In this document: positions 31,878 through 41,503 of the stretch, one piece after another
How positions within the stretch are numbered: position 1 is the stretch's first letter
Layout: each line of letters opens with the position of its first letter
NCBI RefSeq assembly: GCF_000331735.1
Contig: NC_020126.1
Location: 8,001,501-8,065,500 of the forward strand
DNA: 64,000 nucleotides
Reading direction: 5' to 3'
From: Myxococcus stipitatus DSM 14675
GTDB lineage: Bacteria > Myxococcota > Myxococcia > Myxococcales > Myxococcaceae
The notes under the pieces: model-generated
The model's input: the letters and a program-made list of their open reading frames with translations, nothing else
What the model was told of the DNA's origin: nothing
The model's database searches: none
Made by a program: the position numbers and the translations under genes

Positions 31878-32834
31878 CTAAGCCTTGAGACAGGCCCCTT
31901 GCAACAGGCGCTCGCACAAGGACGGGAAGTCGATACCGCGTCCAGCCGCAATCTTGGGCAGCAGGCTGGTGGCCGTCATGCCCGGCAGCGTGTTGGTTTC
32001 CAGCAGGAACACAGCGCCTCCCTCGGTGACGATGACATCCGAGCGCGACCCCCCTGCACAGCCCAGGGCCCGGTGCGCGCCCAGGCATACCTCGTTGACC
32101 CGTGCATACTGATCCGGAGGAAGGGGCGCGGGGAAGAGGTACTGCGTTCCAGTGCCCGCCTTGTACTTCGCATCGTAGTCGTAGAACTCGCGTGCGGCGC
32201 GAACCTCGATGACACCGAGCGCCTCATCGTCCAGGACTCCACCTTGGACTTCGCGGCCCTTGACGAACTGCTCCACCAGGAGGGTGCCCGCGTACTTCGC
32301 AGCATCCCGCACCGCGGCGTCATACGCGTCGCGCGTCTTGCAGATGTGCACGCCCACGCTGCTGCCCTCTCGGCTGGGCTTCACGACGACGGGGAAGGGA
32401 AACGGCAGCGAGTCCCCCGCCGCCAGCGCGGAGGCCTCGTCCTGGAACGCGCGGTAGGCGGGCGTGGGGATGTCATGCGCCACGAACACCTGCTTGGCGT
32501 AGACCTTGTCCATGCCCAGCGCGGAGGCCAGCACGCCGCTGCCCGTGTAGGGAATGAACATGGACTCGAGCAGTCCCTGGAGGCTGCCGTCCTCGCCGTA
32601 GCGGCCGTGCACCGCCAGCCACGCCACGTCCACCTTCTCCGCGACGAGGCGCGCGGGCAGGTCCTTGCCCACGTCGATGTCCACCACGGTGTAGCCCAGC
32701 GAGCGCAGCGCCTCGGCCACGGCGGCGCCGGTGCGCAGGGACACTTCGCGCTCGGCGGAGAGGCCGCCGTACAACACGCCCACGCGCTTGTGCTTGAGTT
32801 CGTCCTTGCTGAAGGCACCGCGAATGACTGTCAT
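31878..32834 (-). CDS. ddl: D-alanine--D-alanine ligase
   Basis: ATP-grasp ligase that makes the D-Ala-D-Ala end of the peptidoglycan stem. 318 aa, typical of DdlB. The N-terminus VGVLYGGLSAEREVSLRTG holds the family's first substrate loop; LAVHGRYGEDGSLQGLLE, PYTGSGVLASALGMDK and the ATP-grasp loop VVKPSREGSSVGVHI follow; the Mg2+-binding site is near FLLETNTLPGMTATSLLP (about 275-292). ATG at 32832-32834 overlaps the murB stop (ATGA), so the two are translationally coupled. Located before ftsQ as in many proteobacterial dcw clusters. Confidence 0.96.
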   Translation of the reverse strand: MTVIRGAFSKDELKHKRVGVLYGGLSAEREVSLRTGAAVAEALRSLGYTVVDIDVGKDLPARLVAEKVDVAWLAVHGRYGEDGSLQGLLESMFIPYTGSGVLASALGMDKVYAKQVFVAHDIPTPAYRAFQDEASALAAGDSLPFPFPVVVKPSREGSSVGVHICKTRDAYDAAVRDAAKYAGTLLVEQFVKGREVQGGVLDDEALGVIEVRAAREFYDYDAKYKAGTGTQYLFPAPLPPDQYARVNEVCLGAHRALGCAGGSRSDVIVTEGGAVFLLETNTLPGMTATSLLPKIAAGRGIDFPSLCERLLQGACLKA

Positions 32835-33766
32835 GGCAGGAACTCCCCCACGCGTTTGACTTCGGGTTTCATCTCCACGCCGGCCTCCTCTCGCACGCGC
32901 GTCTGCATCAGCGTGATGAGGCCCAGCACGTCCCGAGCGGAGGCCCCGCCCAGGTTGACAATCCAGTTGGCGTGCAGCGTCGAAATCTGCGCCCGCCCCA
33001 GCGTGTGCCCCTTCAGGCCCACGCGCTCGATGAGCCGCCCGGCATGGTCGCCCGGCGGATTGGTGAAGACGCTGCCGAAGTTCGGCTGACTCAAGGGCTG
33101 CGTGCGCTTGCGGTAGCCCAGGTCCGCGTCCATCGCCGCCTTGGAGGCGTCCACGTCCCCCTTGGGGAGGCGGAAGCGCACCCGCGTCACCACACCGCCC
33201 GGAGGCAACTCCGAGTGCCGGTAGGAGTGCGGAATCTGCGCCTTGGTGAGCCACCCCACCCCGTCCGCCGTCGCCACTTCCACCGCGTCGATGACCCGGT
33301 AGGCCTCGCCGTTCTTCGTGCCCGCGTTCATCGACACCGCGCCGCCCAGGGTCCCCGGGATGCCCGCGAGGAACTCCGCGCCCACCAGCCCCTGGGCCCG
33401 CATCACGTTGACGATGCGCACGATGGCCGAGCCCGCGCACAAGGTGATGAGGCCCTCCTCGGCCCCCACCTCGATTTCCTCCGGGAACAGCGTCCCCGGA
33501 ACCTTCACGGTGAGCCCCGGCACGCCGCCGTCGCCCACCAGCGTGTTGGCCCCACCGCCCAGGATGGTGACAGGAGCCCCCTCGTCGCGCGCGAGCTTCA
33601 GCAAGGCCACCAGCGCATCGACCGTGCGCGGACGCACCAGCGCCTCCGCCGCGCCACCGACCCGGACGCTGATGAGTGGGGCCAGGGGTGCCCCGGCCTT
33701 CACCTCGCACTCCGGCACCTGCTCGAAGCGCTCCGCCAGCGCCGTCTTCACACCCTCGTCCACCAT
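32831..33766 (-). CDS. murB: UDP-N-acetylenolpyruvoylglucosamine reductase
   Basis: FAD enzyme that reduces UDP-GlcNAc-enolpyruvate to UDP-MurNAc with NADPH, step two of peptidoglycan precursor synthesis. 311 aa. FAD-binding stretch TILGGGANTLVGDGG and GIPGTLGGAVSMNAG; catalytic Arg183 (YRHSE), Ser232 as proton donor (FGSVFTNP) and Glu298 (VEMKPEVK). The shorter length and missing insert fit the type II form. ATG at 33764-33766, 5 bp after the murC stop; its stop overlaps ddl. Fully consistent with a working enzyme. Confidence 0.96.
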   Translation of the reverse strand: MVDEGVKTALAERFEQVPECEVKAGAPLAPLISVRVGGAAEALVRPRTVDALVALLKLARDEGAPVTILGGGANTLVGDGGVPGLTVKVPGTLFPEEIEVGAEEGLITLCAGSAIVRIVNVMRAQGLVGAEFLAGIPGTLGGAVSMNAGTKNGEAYRVIDAVEVATADGVGWLTKAQIPHSYRHSELPPGGVVTRVRFRLPKGDVDASKAAMDADLGYRKRTQPLSQPNFGSVFTNPPGDHAGRLIERVGLKGHTLGRAQISTLHANWIVNLGGASARDVLGLITLMQTRVREEAGVEMKPEVKRVGEFLP

Positions 33767-33771
33767 GACGG

Positions 33772-35190
33772 CTAGCCCTTCGTCACGGCGGGGGCGTTGA
33801 GCAGGCTCAAGAGGTCCGGGCCCACGTGGGTGATGTCACCGGCGCCCAGCGTCAGCACCAGGTCGCCCTCGCGCAGCCGAGGCAGCAGCGCCGCGGGCAG
33901 GTCCGTGCGCTTGGGGACATACGTCACGTCACGGTGCCCGTGCGCGCGGATGGCGTCCGCCAGCGCGTCTCCCGTCGCTCCGGGAATCGGCTCCTCACCG
34001 GCCGCGTAGACGCTGCTGACGAAGAGCACGTCCGCGTCGTTGAACGCGGTGGTGAACTCCTTCATCAGGTCATGCGTGCGCGTATAGCGGTGCGGCTGGA
34101 AGGCCACCACCACGCGCCGACCGAACGCGCGGCGCGCGCCCGCGAGCGTGGCCAGCACCTCCGTGGGGTGATGACCATAGTCATCCACCACGGTGATGCC
34201 CTTCGCCTCGCCCTTCACGGTGAAGCGCCGCTGCACGCCGCCGAACTCGGCCAGCGCGGTGCGCACCGTCTCCAGCGGGATGTCCATCTCCTCCGCCACG
34301 GCGATGACGGCCAGCGCGTTGAAGGCGTTGTGCGCGCCGACCATGCGCACGCGGAACTCACCCAGCGCCTCTTCACGGCGGAACGCCTGGAACGTCGTGG
34401 TGAAGCCGTCCAGGGAGATGCTCTCCAGGCGGTAGTCCGCCATGTGCGAGCTGCCGTACGTGACGAAGCGCTTCTCGATGCGCGGCAGCAGCGCCTGGAC
34501 GTTGGGGTTGTCCAGGCACAGCACGTTGAGGCCGTAGAACGGCACCCGGTTGCAGAACTCCACGAAGGCCGTCTGGAGCGTCTCCAGCGAGCCGTAGTGG
34601 TCCATGTGCTCCGGGTCGATGTTGGTGACGATGGAGATGGACGGGTGCAGCTTGAGGAAGCTGCCGTCGCTCTCGTCCGCCTCCACCACCATCAGCTCGC
34701 TGTTGCCCAGCTTGGCGTTGGAGTCGAGGACGTTCACCTTGCCGCCCACCACCGCCGTCGGGTCCAGGCCCGCGGCGCTCAGCACCGTGGCCACCATGGA
34801 CGTCGTCGTCGTCTTGCCGTGGCTGCCGGCCACCGCGACCGAGTACTTCAGCCGCATCAGCTCCGCGAGCATCTCCGCGCGCGGGATGACGGGAATCTTG
34901 CGCTGGCGCGCGGTGACGACCTCGGGGTTGTCCTTGCGCACCGCCGACGAAATCACCACCACGTCGGCCTGGACCAGGTTCTGCGCCTTGTGTCCCTCGA
35001 AGAGGGTGGCGCCCATGCGCGCCAGGCGCCGGGTGATGTCGCTCTCCTTCAAGTCGGAGCCGGACACCCGGTAGCCCAGGTTCAGCAGCACCTCGGCGAT
35101 GCCGCTCATGCCGATGCCGCCGATGCCCACGAAGTGCACCTGCGCGGCATGCCGCGTCTTGAAGAGACTCTGAGGCTTGTTCTTCGTCAC
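33772..35190 (-). CDS. murC: UDP-N-acetylmuramate--L-alanine ligase
   Basis: Cytoplasmic Mur ligase adding L-Ala to UDP-MurNAc with ATP. 472 aa. N-terminal Rossmann-like UDP-binding domain (HFVGIGGIGMSGIAEVL), P-loop GSHGKTTT (122-129), central-domain residues VVEADESDGSFLKLHP and NIDPEHMDHYG, and C-terminal YGHHPTEVLATLAGAR and FQPHRYTRTHDL. GTG start at 35188-35190 inside a GTGA overlap with murG. The GSHGK form of the P-loop and the HHPTE motif distinguish MurC from MurD, E and F. Confidence 0.97.
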   Translation of the reverse strand: MTKNKPQSLFKTRHAAQVHFVGIGGIGMSGIAEVLLNLGYRVSGSDLKESDITRRLARMGATLFEGHKAQNLVQADVVVISSAVRKDNPEVVTARQRKIPVIPRAEMLAELMRLKYSVAVAGSHGKTTTTSMVATVLSAAGLDPTAVVGGKVNVLDSNAKLGNSELMVVEADESDGSFLKLHPSISIVTNIDPEHMDHYGSLETLQTAFVEFCNRVPFYGLNVLCLDNPNVQALLPRIEKRFVTYGSSHMADYRLESISLDGFTTTFQAFRREEALGEFRVRMVGAHNAFNALAVIAVAEEMDIPLETVRTALAEFGGVQRRFTVKGEAKGITVVDDYGHHPTEVLATLAGARRAFGRRVVVAFQPHRYTRTHDLMKEFTTAFNDADVLFVSSVYAAGEEPIPGATGDALADAIRAHGHRDVTYVPKRTDLPAALLPRLREGDLVLTLGAGDITHVGPDLLSLLNAPAVTKG

Positions 35191-36332
35191 GACTCGCTCC
35201 TGGGTGCCTTCTTCGCCTCGGGGGTGGCGCGCTCGCGGCCACTGGGGCCCCAGGTCTGCACCATCAGGTCAACACACACGTCCGCCAGCTCCTTCGCCGC
35301 CTCGGGACGGCCCAGCAGCGCCGCCTTCTTCTCCATGCCCTTGAGACGCTCCGGCTGCGACTTCAGCGTCCGCAGCGTCTCCGCCAGCTTCTGCCCCGTC
35401 AGCTCCGACTCCTGGAACATCAACGCCGCGCCCGCATCCACCAGCGCCCGCGCATTCACCGTCTGGTGGTCATCCGTGGCGTGCGGGAAGGGAATGAGGA
35501 TGCTCGCCTTCTTGCACACCGTGAGCTCCGCCAACGTGGTGGCGCCCGCGCGACAGACGACGAGGTCCGCCTTCGCGTACGCGCTCGACATGTCGTCGAT
35601 GAACTCCACCACCTCCGCCTGGAAGCCCTTGTCCGCGTAGCCCTTGCGCACCATCTCCAGGTCGTTCTTCCCCGTCTGGTGCACGAAGCGCACGTCGCCC
35701 TTCAAGTCGCCCAGCGAGTCGAGCGCCTCCAACATCCGCTGGTTGATGCCCCGCGCGCCCAGGCTGCCGCCGAAGACGAGCACCGAGAAGTTCTCGTGCG
35801 CCACGTGGCTGCGCAGGTAGTTGTCCATCAGCTTGCGGCGGATGGGGTTGCCGATGAGCTGCACCTTCTTCTCGGGGAAGAAGCGCCGCGCCTCCTCGAA
35901 GGCGATGAAGACCACGCGCACCACCTTGCCCAGCACCTTGTTGGTGAGGCCCGGCAGCGCGTTCTGCTCCTGGATGGCGGTGGGGATGCCCATCAGCCAC
36001 GCGGCCAGCACCACCGGCCCGCTCGCGTAGCCGCCCACGCCCACCACCACGTCCGGCTTCTGCCGCACGAGGATGCGAAACGACTCGATGAAGGCCAGGG
36101 GCAGCGCCACCAGCGCCTTGAGCAACGAGAAGAGGCCCTTGCCCTTGAGGCCCTGCACCTTCACCAGCTCCAGCGGATAGCCCTCGCGCGGAACCACGCG
36201 CGCCTCCAGGCCTCGCTCCGTGCCCACGAAGACGACCTCATTGGCGTGGTGACGCGTCACCACTTCTTCCGCCAGCGCGATGCCGGGGAAGAGATGTCCA
36301 CCGGTGCCGCCTCCCGCGATGAGCACCTTCAC
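35187..36332 (-). CDS. murG: Lipid II synthase MurG (UDP-GlcNAc transferase)
   Basis: Peripheral inner-membrane GT28 enzyme that adds GlcNAc to lipid I to make lipid II. 381 aa. N-terminal glycine loop IAGGGTGGHLFPGIALAEE (about 5-23), second Gly-rich loop GVGGYASGPV, and C-domain donor-binding residues FGGSLGARGINQRM and AGATTLAELTVCKKASILIPFPHATDDHQTVNA in outline. The GTG at 36330-36332 overlaps the ftsW stop as GTGA and starts right at the glycine-loop strand, so the long in-frame upstream extension is rejected. Confidence 0.97.
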   Translation of the reverse strand: MKVLIAGGGTGGHLFPGIALAEEVVTRHHANEVVFVGTERGLEARVVPREGYPLELVKVQGLKGKGLFSLLKALVALPLAFIESFRILVRQKPDVVVGVGGYASGPVVLAAWLMGIPTAIQEQNALPGLTNKVLGKVVRVVFIAFEEARRFFPEKKVQLIGNPIRRKLMDNYLRSHVAHENFSVLVFGGSLGARGINQRMLEALDSLGDLKGDVRFVHQTGKNDLEMVRKGYADKGFQAEVVEFIDDMSSAYAKADLVVCRAGATTLAELTVCKKASILIPFPHATDDHQTVNARALVDAGAALMFQESELTGQKLAETLRTLKSQPERLKGMEKKAALLGRPEAAKELADVCVDLMVQTWGPSGRERATPEAKKAPRSES

Positions 36333-37492
36333 GCCGCCACCTCCCTCAACTCCGAGCCTGCTCGCGAGCTTTTCGGCGCCCCCTGCGCACTGGCGCTCAG
36401 CGACAACAACACCCCCGCCGCCGACATCAGCACCACCAGCGACGTGCCGCCGTACGAGACGAACGGCAGCGTCAGCCCCTTCGTCGGGAGCAGCCCCATG
36501 GCCACGCACATGTTCACCGTGGCCTGGAACGCGATGATGGAGGTGAAGCCCAGCCCCAGGTACGTGCCGAAGGTCTCCCCCGCCGCCAGGCTCGCGCGCA
36601 CGCCGCGCCACAGGACGATGGCGTAGAGCGCGACGAGCACCCCCACGCCCACCAGCCCCGTCTCCTCACCCAGGATGGAGAAGATGAAGTCCGTATGGGC
36701 TTCCGGCAGGAAGAAGAGCTTCTGTCGCCCGTCCCCCAGGCCCAGGCCCACCACGCCGCCAGAGCCGATGGACATGAGCGACTCCGCCACCTGGTAGCCC
36801 ACGTCATGGCGATGCGCCCACGGGTCCAGGAAGGCCAGGATGCGCTTCATCCGGTACGGGCTGGAGGCGATGGCCACGTAGGCCAGCGGCAGCGCGAGCA
36901 GGATGGAGCCCACCAGATAGCTGAGCTTCGCGCCCGCGGCGAACAGCAGCACGAACAGCATGAACACCAGCAACACGCTGCTGCCGAAGTCCGGCTGGAG
37001 CATGCAAAGCATCACCAGGATGCCGCAGAGCGCCAGGTGCGGGAGGAAGCCCACGGAGAACGTCGCCACCTTCTCGCGCTTCTTCGCCAGCGAATAGGAC
37101 AGGTAGACCACCCACGCGAACTTGGCGACCTCCGCCGGCTGGAGGCTGAAGCCCGGCAGCCGAATCCAGCGCCGCGCGCCACCCGCCGTCGAGCCGATGC
37201 CCGGAATCGCCACCAGCACCAGCAGGACGATGGCCGCGAGCAGCAGCGGATACGCCCAGCGCGCCAGCTTGCGCCACCCCACCTTCATGGCCACGGCCAT
37301 GGCCACCAGGCCCATGCCGGCCGCGGTGAGCTGCCGCTTGAAGAAGTACAAGCTGTCTCCCAGCTTGTCCTGCGCGAGCACCGCGCTCGCCGAGTACACC
37401 ATCACCAATCCAATGGTGACGAGGGCCAGCACGGCGCACAGCAGCAAGGGGTCGAACCGCACGAGCGAGGTCGACGGAGGAGAGGTCTTCAT
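36329..37492 (-). CDS. ftsW: SEDS peptidoglycan glycosyltransferase FtsW
   Basis: Polytopic septal peptidoglycan polymerase that works with FtsI. 387 aa, about ten spans. SEDS hallmarks: GLVMVYSAS near the first span, PGIGSTAGGARRWIRLPGFSLQPAEVAK in outline (about 90-118) with the conserved GGARRW and QPAE, a PSYR-equivalent PYRMKRILAFLDPW in the big extracellular loop carrying the catalytic-type Asp, and EAHTDFIFSILGEE and LPFVSYGG near the C-terminus. ATG at 37490-37492 lies 4 bp after the murD stop. Stop overlaps murG. Confidence 0.96.
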   Translation of the reverse strand: MKTSPPSTSLVRFDPLLLCAVLALVTIGLVMVYSASAVLAQDKLGDSLYFFKRQLTAAGMGLVAMAVAMKVGWRKLARWAYPLLLAAIVLLVLVAIPGIGSTAGGARRWIRLPGFSLQPAEVAKFAWVVYLSYSLAKKREKVATFSVGFLPHLALCGILVMLCMLQPDFGSSVLLVFMLFVLLFAAGAKLSYLVGSILLALPLAYVAIASSPYRMKRILAFLDPWAHRHDVGYQVAESLMSIGSGGVVGLGLGDGRQKLFFLPEAHTDFIFSILGEETGLVGVGVLVALYAIVLWRGVRASLAAGETFGTYLGLGFTSIIAFQATVNMCVAMGLLPTKGLTLPFVSYGGTSLVVLMSAAGVLLSLSASAQGAPKSSRAGSELREVAA

Positions 37493-37496
37493 GCCG

Positions 37497-38864
37497 TCAC
37501 AGCGCTCCGACCAGGCGCTTGAACGTGTCGCCCCGGTCCTCGAAGTTCTTGAACTGATCGTACGACGCACACGCGGGTGACAGCAGCACCGTCTCCCCCG
37601 CCTTCGCCAGCTCTCGCGCCTTCTCCACCGCCACCGCCAACGTCCCGCACGCGTGCACCTGCGCGCGTCCCGCGTACGCCTGCGCCAGCACGTCCGCGTC
37701 CGCGCCGATGGTCAGCACGCCCTTCACCTTGCCCAGCCCCTCTTCCACCATGGGCGCGTACGGCGCGCCCTTGCCCTTGCCGCCGGCAATCAGCCACAGC
37801 CCGCTTCGGAAGGCCCTCAGCGCCACCAGCACCGAGTCCACGTTCGTGGCCTTCGAGTCGTTCACCCACTCCACCCCGTCCAACACCCGCACACTCTCCA
37901 GCCGGTGCGGCAGGCCCGGGTAGCTGTCGAGCCCCGCCTGCACCGCGTCGGCCGACACCCCGCCCAGCCGCGCCAGCAGCGTCGCCGCCATCGCGTTCTG
38001 CGCGTTGTGCGCCCCGCGCAGCGCGCGGTTGTTCAGCCGGTAGTGCTCGCCCTGGAAGTCCAGCCGGAAGCCGCCCTCCTCCGCGACCGCCAGCCCCGCG
38101 AGCACCGGCGCGTCCACCACCGGCTTGCCCGTCACGCTGAAGCCGTACACGGGCACCTTCGCCTGGCGCGCCAGGCCCATCACCTCCGCGTCGTCCGCGT
38201 TCACCACCGCGAAGTCTCCCGCGCGCTGGTGATGGAAGATGCGTGCCTTGGCCTCGCCGTAGGTCGAGTGGCTCGCGTACCGGTCCAGGTGGTCCGGCGT
38301 CAGGTTGAGGATGACGGCGCCGCGCGGGCGAAGCGTCTGGATACCCTCGAGCTGGAAGCTGGACAGCTCCACCACCAGGGCATCCCAATCCCCGGGCGAC
38401 ATCGCCGCCTCGCTGAAGGGCCGGCCCAGGTTGCCACCCACGAAGGTGCGACGGCCGCTCTTCGCGAACAGCTCCCCCGTCAACGCCGTGGTGGTGCTCT
38501 TGCCGTTGGTGCCGGTGATGCCGAACAGCGGCACCGACTCCAGGAAGCGCGACGCCAGCTCCACCTCGCCCCAGATGGGCACTCCGGCGGCGGCGGCGGC
38601 TCGCAGCTCCGGGAGCGCCAGCGGCACGCCGGGGCTCACCACCACCAGGGCCTGCGACTCCAGCAGACCCTGCGGTGCGGGGACCGTGACCAGCGTGGCC
38701 CCCAGCGACTTCACCTCGCGGGCCACGTCTCCCAGCGCGTCCTCACCGCGAGCATCCAGCGCGGTGACGTGCGCGCCGTGCTGTCGCAACAAGCGCAGCG
38801 CCGCCACGCCGCTCTTCGCCAGCCCGTACACCAACACCTTCTGCCCGGACAGCGAGACCGTCAT
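37497..38864 (-). CDS. murD: UDP-N-acetylmuramoyl-L-alanine--D-glutamate ligase
   Basis: Mur ligase adding D-Glu to UDP-MurNAc-L-Ala. 455 aa. N-terminal nucleotide-sugar fold (KVLVYGLAKSGVAALRLL), P-loop GTNGKSTT (118-125), ELSSFQLEG, the central NLTPDHLDRY and HNAQNAMAA segments, and C-terminal VEWVNDSKATNVDS and LLSPACASYDQFKNFEDRG, the latter being a MurD marker. ATG at 38862-38864, 24 bp after mraY. Middle member of the dcw operon, next to ftsW as in most bacteria. Confidence 0.97.
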   Translation of the reverse strand: MTVSLSGQKVLVYGLAKSGVAALRLLRQHGAHVTALDARGEDALGDVAREVKSLGATLVTVPAPQGLLESQALVVVSPGVPLALPELRAAAAAGVPIWGEVELASRFLESVPLFGITGTNGKSTTTALTGELFAKSGRRTFVGGNLGRPFSEAAMSPGDWDALVVELSSFQLEGIQTLRPRGAVILNLTPDHLDRYASHSTYGEAKARIFHHQRAGDFAVVNADDAEVMGLARQAKVPVYGFSVTGKPVVDAPVLAGLAVAEEGGFRLDFQGEHYRLNNRALRGAHNAQNAMAATLLARLGGVSADAVQAGLDSYPGLPHRLESVRVLDGVEWVNDSKATNVDSVLVALRAFRSGLWLIAGGKGKGAPYAPMVEEGLGKVKGVLTIGADADVLAQAYAGRAQVHACGTLAVAVEKARELAKAGETVLLSPACASYDQFKNFEDRGDTFKRLVGAL

Positions 38865-38888
38865 GGATGTGCCACCTCTCGAGGAGAC

Positions 38889-40067
38889 TCAGCGCAGCTT
38901 CAGCGATAGGAGCGCCACGCCACCACAGAGGATGGAGACGATCCAGAAACGGACGATGATCTTCGGCTCGGCCAGGCCCTTGAGCTCGAAGTGGTGATGC
39001 ACCGGCGCCATCTTGAAGACGCGCTTCCCCGTCATCTTGAAGGAGGCCACCTGAATCATCACGCTCAGCGCCTCCGCGAAGAAGATGCCGTGGATGATGG
39101 CGGACACCACCTCGTTCTTGGACAGCACCGCCAGCGCGCCCAGCGCGCCCCCCAGCGCCAGCGAGCCGATGTCGCCCATGAAGACGGAGGCCGGGTAGGT
39201 GTTGAACCACAGGAACGAGATGCCCGCACCGACGATGGAGGCGCAGAACACCGCCAGCTCCGCCCCGCCCGGCACCTGGAGGATGCCCAGGTATTGATAC
39301 AGCGGCGTCGCCACCAGCTTCGTCGCCCCGCCCACCGTCACCGAGTCCGCGATGCTCAGCGTCGTGCCCGCAACGTAGCAGAGCACCGCGAAGGTGATGG
39401 CCGAGACGATCGTCGGGACGATGGCGAGCCCGTCCAGGCCGTCGGTGAGGTTCACCGCGTTGGATGTGCCCACGATGACCAGCCACGCGAAGACGACGTA
39501 GAACCAGCCCAGGTCCAGGTTGAACCAATGGGAAGGGATGAAGGGCAGCGTCAGCCGCGTATTGATGAGCAGCGTGGGACTGAAGGAGCCATCCGGCTGC
39601 GTCCACGTGGTCAAGAGTCCGAAGACGGCCACCAGGTAGAAGAAGGTCTGCAGCGCCATCTTCTTGCGCCCGGCCAGGCCCTTCGAGTTGCGCTTGGACA
39701 GCTTGAGCCAGTCGTCCAGGAAGCCGATGAAGCCGTAGCCGAAGGTGAGCAGCAGCACCACCCAGATGACCCGGCTCTTCAGGTCCGCGAAGAGCAGCGT
39801 GCCGGCCGCGATGCAGATGAGGATGAGCGTGCCACCCATGGTGGGCGTGCCCTTCTTCTTCTGATGCGAGTCCGGCGTGTTCTCGCGCACGTTGCTCTGC
39901 CCGTACTGATTCAGCCGCAGCCTGTCGATGAGGCGCGGACCAATCAGCATGCCCAGCACGAGCGCGAAGACACCGGCGGCGATGATGCGGAAGGTGGGGT
40001 AGCGCAAGAAGTTGAGGATGCGCCCCGCCTCCGTGTTCTGGATGAGCTCGTAGAGCAGGTACAGCAC
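38889..40067 (-). CDS. mraY: Phospho-N-acetylmuramoyl-pentapeptide transferase
   Basis: Polytopic inner-membrane enzyme that moves phospho-MurNAc-pentapeptide to undecaprenyl phosphate, giving lipid I. 392 aa, about ten spans. Conserved acidic motifs: GFLDDWLK (DDD region, about 115-122), NLTDGLDGLA (Mg2+ and catalytic Asp), FMGDIGSLALGG and the cytoplasmic APVHHHFELKGLAEPK loop. GTG at 40065-40067 overlaps the murF stop by one base (TAGTG) with GAGGAAA upstream; longer in-frame starts lie in murF and are rejected. The slightly extended loop around residue 180 (about 25 residues) is seen in other delta-proteobacterial MraY. Confidence 0.96.
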   Translation of the reverse strand: MLYLLYELIQNTEAGRILNFLRYPTFRIIAAGVFALVLGMLIGPRLIDRLRLNQYGQSNVRENTPDSHQKKKGTPTMGGTLILICIAAGTLLFADLKSRVIWVVLLLTFGYGFIGFLDDWLKLSKRNSKGLAGRKKMALQTFFYLVAVFGLLTTWTQPDGSFSPTLLINTRLTLPFIPSHWFNLDLGWFYVVFAWLVIVGTSNAVNLTDGLDGLAIVPTIVSAITFAVLCYVAGTTLSIADSVTVGGATKLVATPLYQYLGILQVPGGAELAVFCASIVGAGISFLWFNTYPASVFMGDIGSLALGGALGALAVLSKNEVVSAIIHGIFFAEALSVMIQVASFKMTGKRVFKMAPVHHHFELKGLAEPKIIVRFWIVSILCGGVALLSLKLR

Positions 40068-41470
40068 TAGTGGTTTCCTCCGGAGGGCGCGACCGTTCCC
40101 GTCAGGGCGGCCACCACGCGCTCCAGCCGCATCCCGCGGCTCGCCTTCACCAGCACCACGTCCCGAGGCAGCAGCCGCGGCGTCAACCACGCCACCAGCG
40201 ACTCCACCTCCGTGAAATGCGCCGCGGACCCACCCAGCCCCGCGCGCTTGAATCCCTCGGCGGAGCGGGGCCCGAAGAAGGCCACCAGCGCCGCCTTGCT
40301 CCCGGCGAGCTCGCCCAACCGCGCGTGCTCCTCCATCTCTCCCGGGCCCAACTCCAGCATGTCGCCCAGCACCGCCACCGCACGGCCGTCGGCCGTCACC
40401 AGCGTGCCCAGCGTCTCGAGCGCCGCGTCCATCGACGCGGGGTTCGCGTTGTAGCAGTCGTCAATCACCGTCACGCCGCCCCGCCCCGCCACCACGTTGA
40501 GGCGCCGCGAGTACGGACGCGCCATCTCCAGCCCCCGCACGCACTCCTCCGGCGTGTAGCCCAGCGCCAGCGCCACCGCGAAGGCCGCCGTGGCGTTCTG
40601 CGCGTTGTGCGGACCGATGAAGGACAGGCGCACCGGCCACTCGCGGCCCAGGTGGCGCACCGTGGCCACCATGCCCTCGAGCCCCTTCGTCTCCACCGAG
40701 ACCAGCCGCACGTCGGCGCTCTCGGCGCGACCGAACGTCAGCCGGTTCGCCGCGCTGCGCTCGGCCTGGGCGGGGATGAGCGCATCATCCACGTTGACCA
40801 CGATGGTGGTCCCCGCGCCCATCTCCTGGAACATCTCTCCCTCGGCGTTCGCCACGCCCTGAAGGCTGCCCAGGCCCTCCAGGTGCTCCGGCTGGACCAC
40901 GGTGATGACACCCGCGTCCGGCTGGACCACCCGGGTGAGCCGCTCGATTTCGCCGGGCTGGTTCATCCCCACCTCGATGACCGCCGCCACGTGCTGGGGC
41001 TCCAGCCGGAACAGCGTCAGGGGGACACCGATTTCGTTGTTGAAGTTGCCTTCCGTCTTCAGCGCCGGCCCTCGCGTGGCCAGGATGGCGCCCACCATCT
41101 CCTTGGTGGTCGTCTTCCCGTTGGAGCCGCCCACCGCGCAGATGGGGATGCGGAAGCGCTGACGGTGGTGGCGGCCCAGGGCCCCCAACGCCCTCAGCGT
41201 GTCTTCGACTTCATAGAGGACGAAGCCCTCCGGCAGCACCGGCAGGGTACGGCCCTTCGCCACCACCGCGGCCGCGGCGCCACCCCGGGCCGCCGCGTCC
41301 ACGAAGCTGTGTGCATCGAAGCGCTCGCCCACCAGGGCCACGAAGAGGCAGCCCTGGGTGAGCGCGCGCGTATCGGTGCAGACCGCGGTGAAGCCGGCCG
41401 GCCCCGAATCTCCACGCCGGGTCGCCCCGGTCGCCTGCACCACCTCTTCGTCGCTGAATCGAGCTGCCAT
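40067..41470 (-). CDS. murF: UDP-MurNAc-tripeptide--D-alanyl-D-alanine ligase
   Basis: Adds D-Ala-D-Ala to the UDP-MurNAc-tripeptide, completing the pentapeptide precursor. 467 aa. N-terminal domain (VCTDTRALTQGCLFVALVGERFDAHSF in outline), P-loop GGSNGKTT (114-121), EGNFNNEIGVPLTLF and VIEVGMNQPGEIERL as MurF-specific motifs, then HNAQNATAA and VIDDCYNANPASM. ATG at 41468-41470; 33 bp after murE. Its stop overlaps mraY. Confidence 0.96.
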   Translation of the reverse strand: MAARFSDEEVVQATGATRRGDSGPAGFTAVCTDTRALTQGCLFVALVGERFDAHSFVDAAARGGAAAAVVAKGRTLPVLPEGFVLYEVEDTLRALGALGRHHRQRFRIPICAVGGSNGKTTTKEMVGAILATRGPALKTEGNFNNEIGVPLTLFRLEPQHVAAVIEVGMNQPGEIERLTRVVQPDAGVITVVQPEHLEGLGSLQGVANAEGEMFQEMGAGTTIVVNVDDALIPAQAERSAANRLTFGRAESADVRLVSVETKGLEGMVATVRHLGREWPVRLSFIGPHNAQNATAAFAVALALGYTPEECVRGLEMARPYSRRLNVVAGRGGVTVIDDCYNANPASMDAALETLGTLVTADGRAVAVLGDMLELGPGEMEEHARLGELAGSKAALVAFFGPRSAEGFKRAGLGGSAAHFTEVESLVAWLTPRLLPRDVVLVKASRGMRLERVVAALTGTVAPSGGNH

Positions 41471-41503
41471 ACGGGTGGGGGAGTCCGGGCCGCGCCGCCT
41501 TCG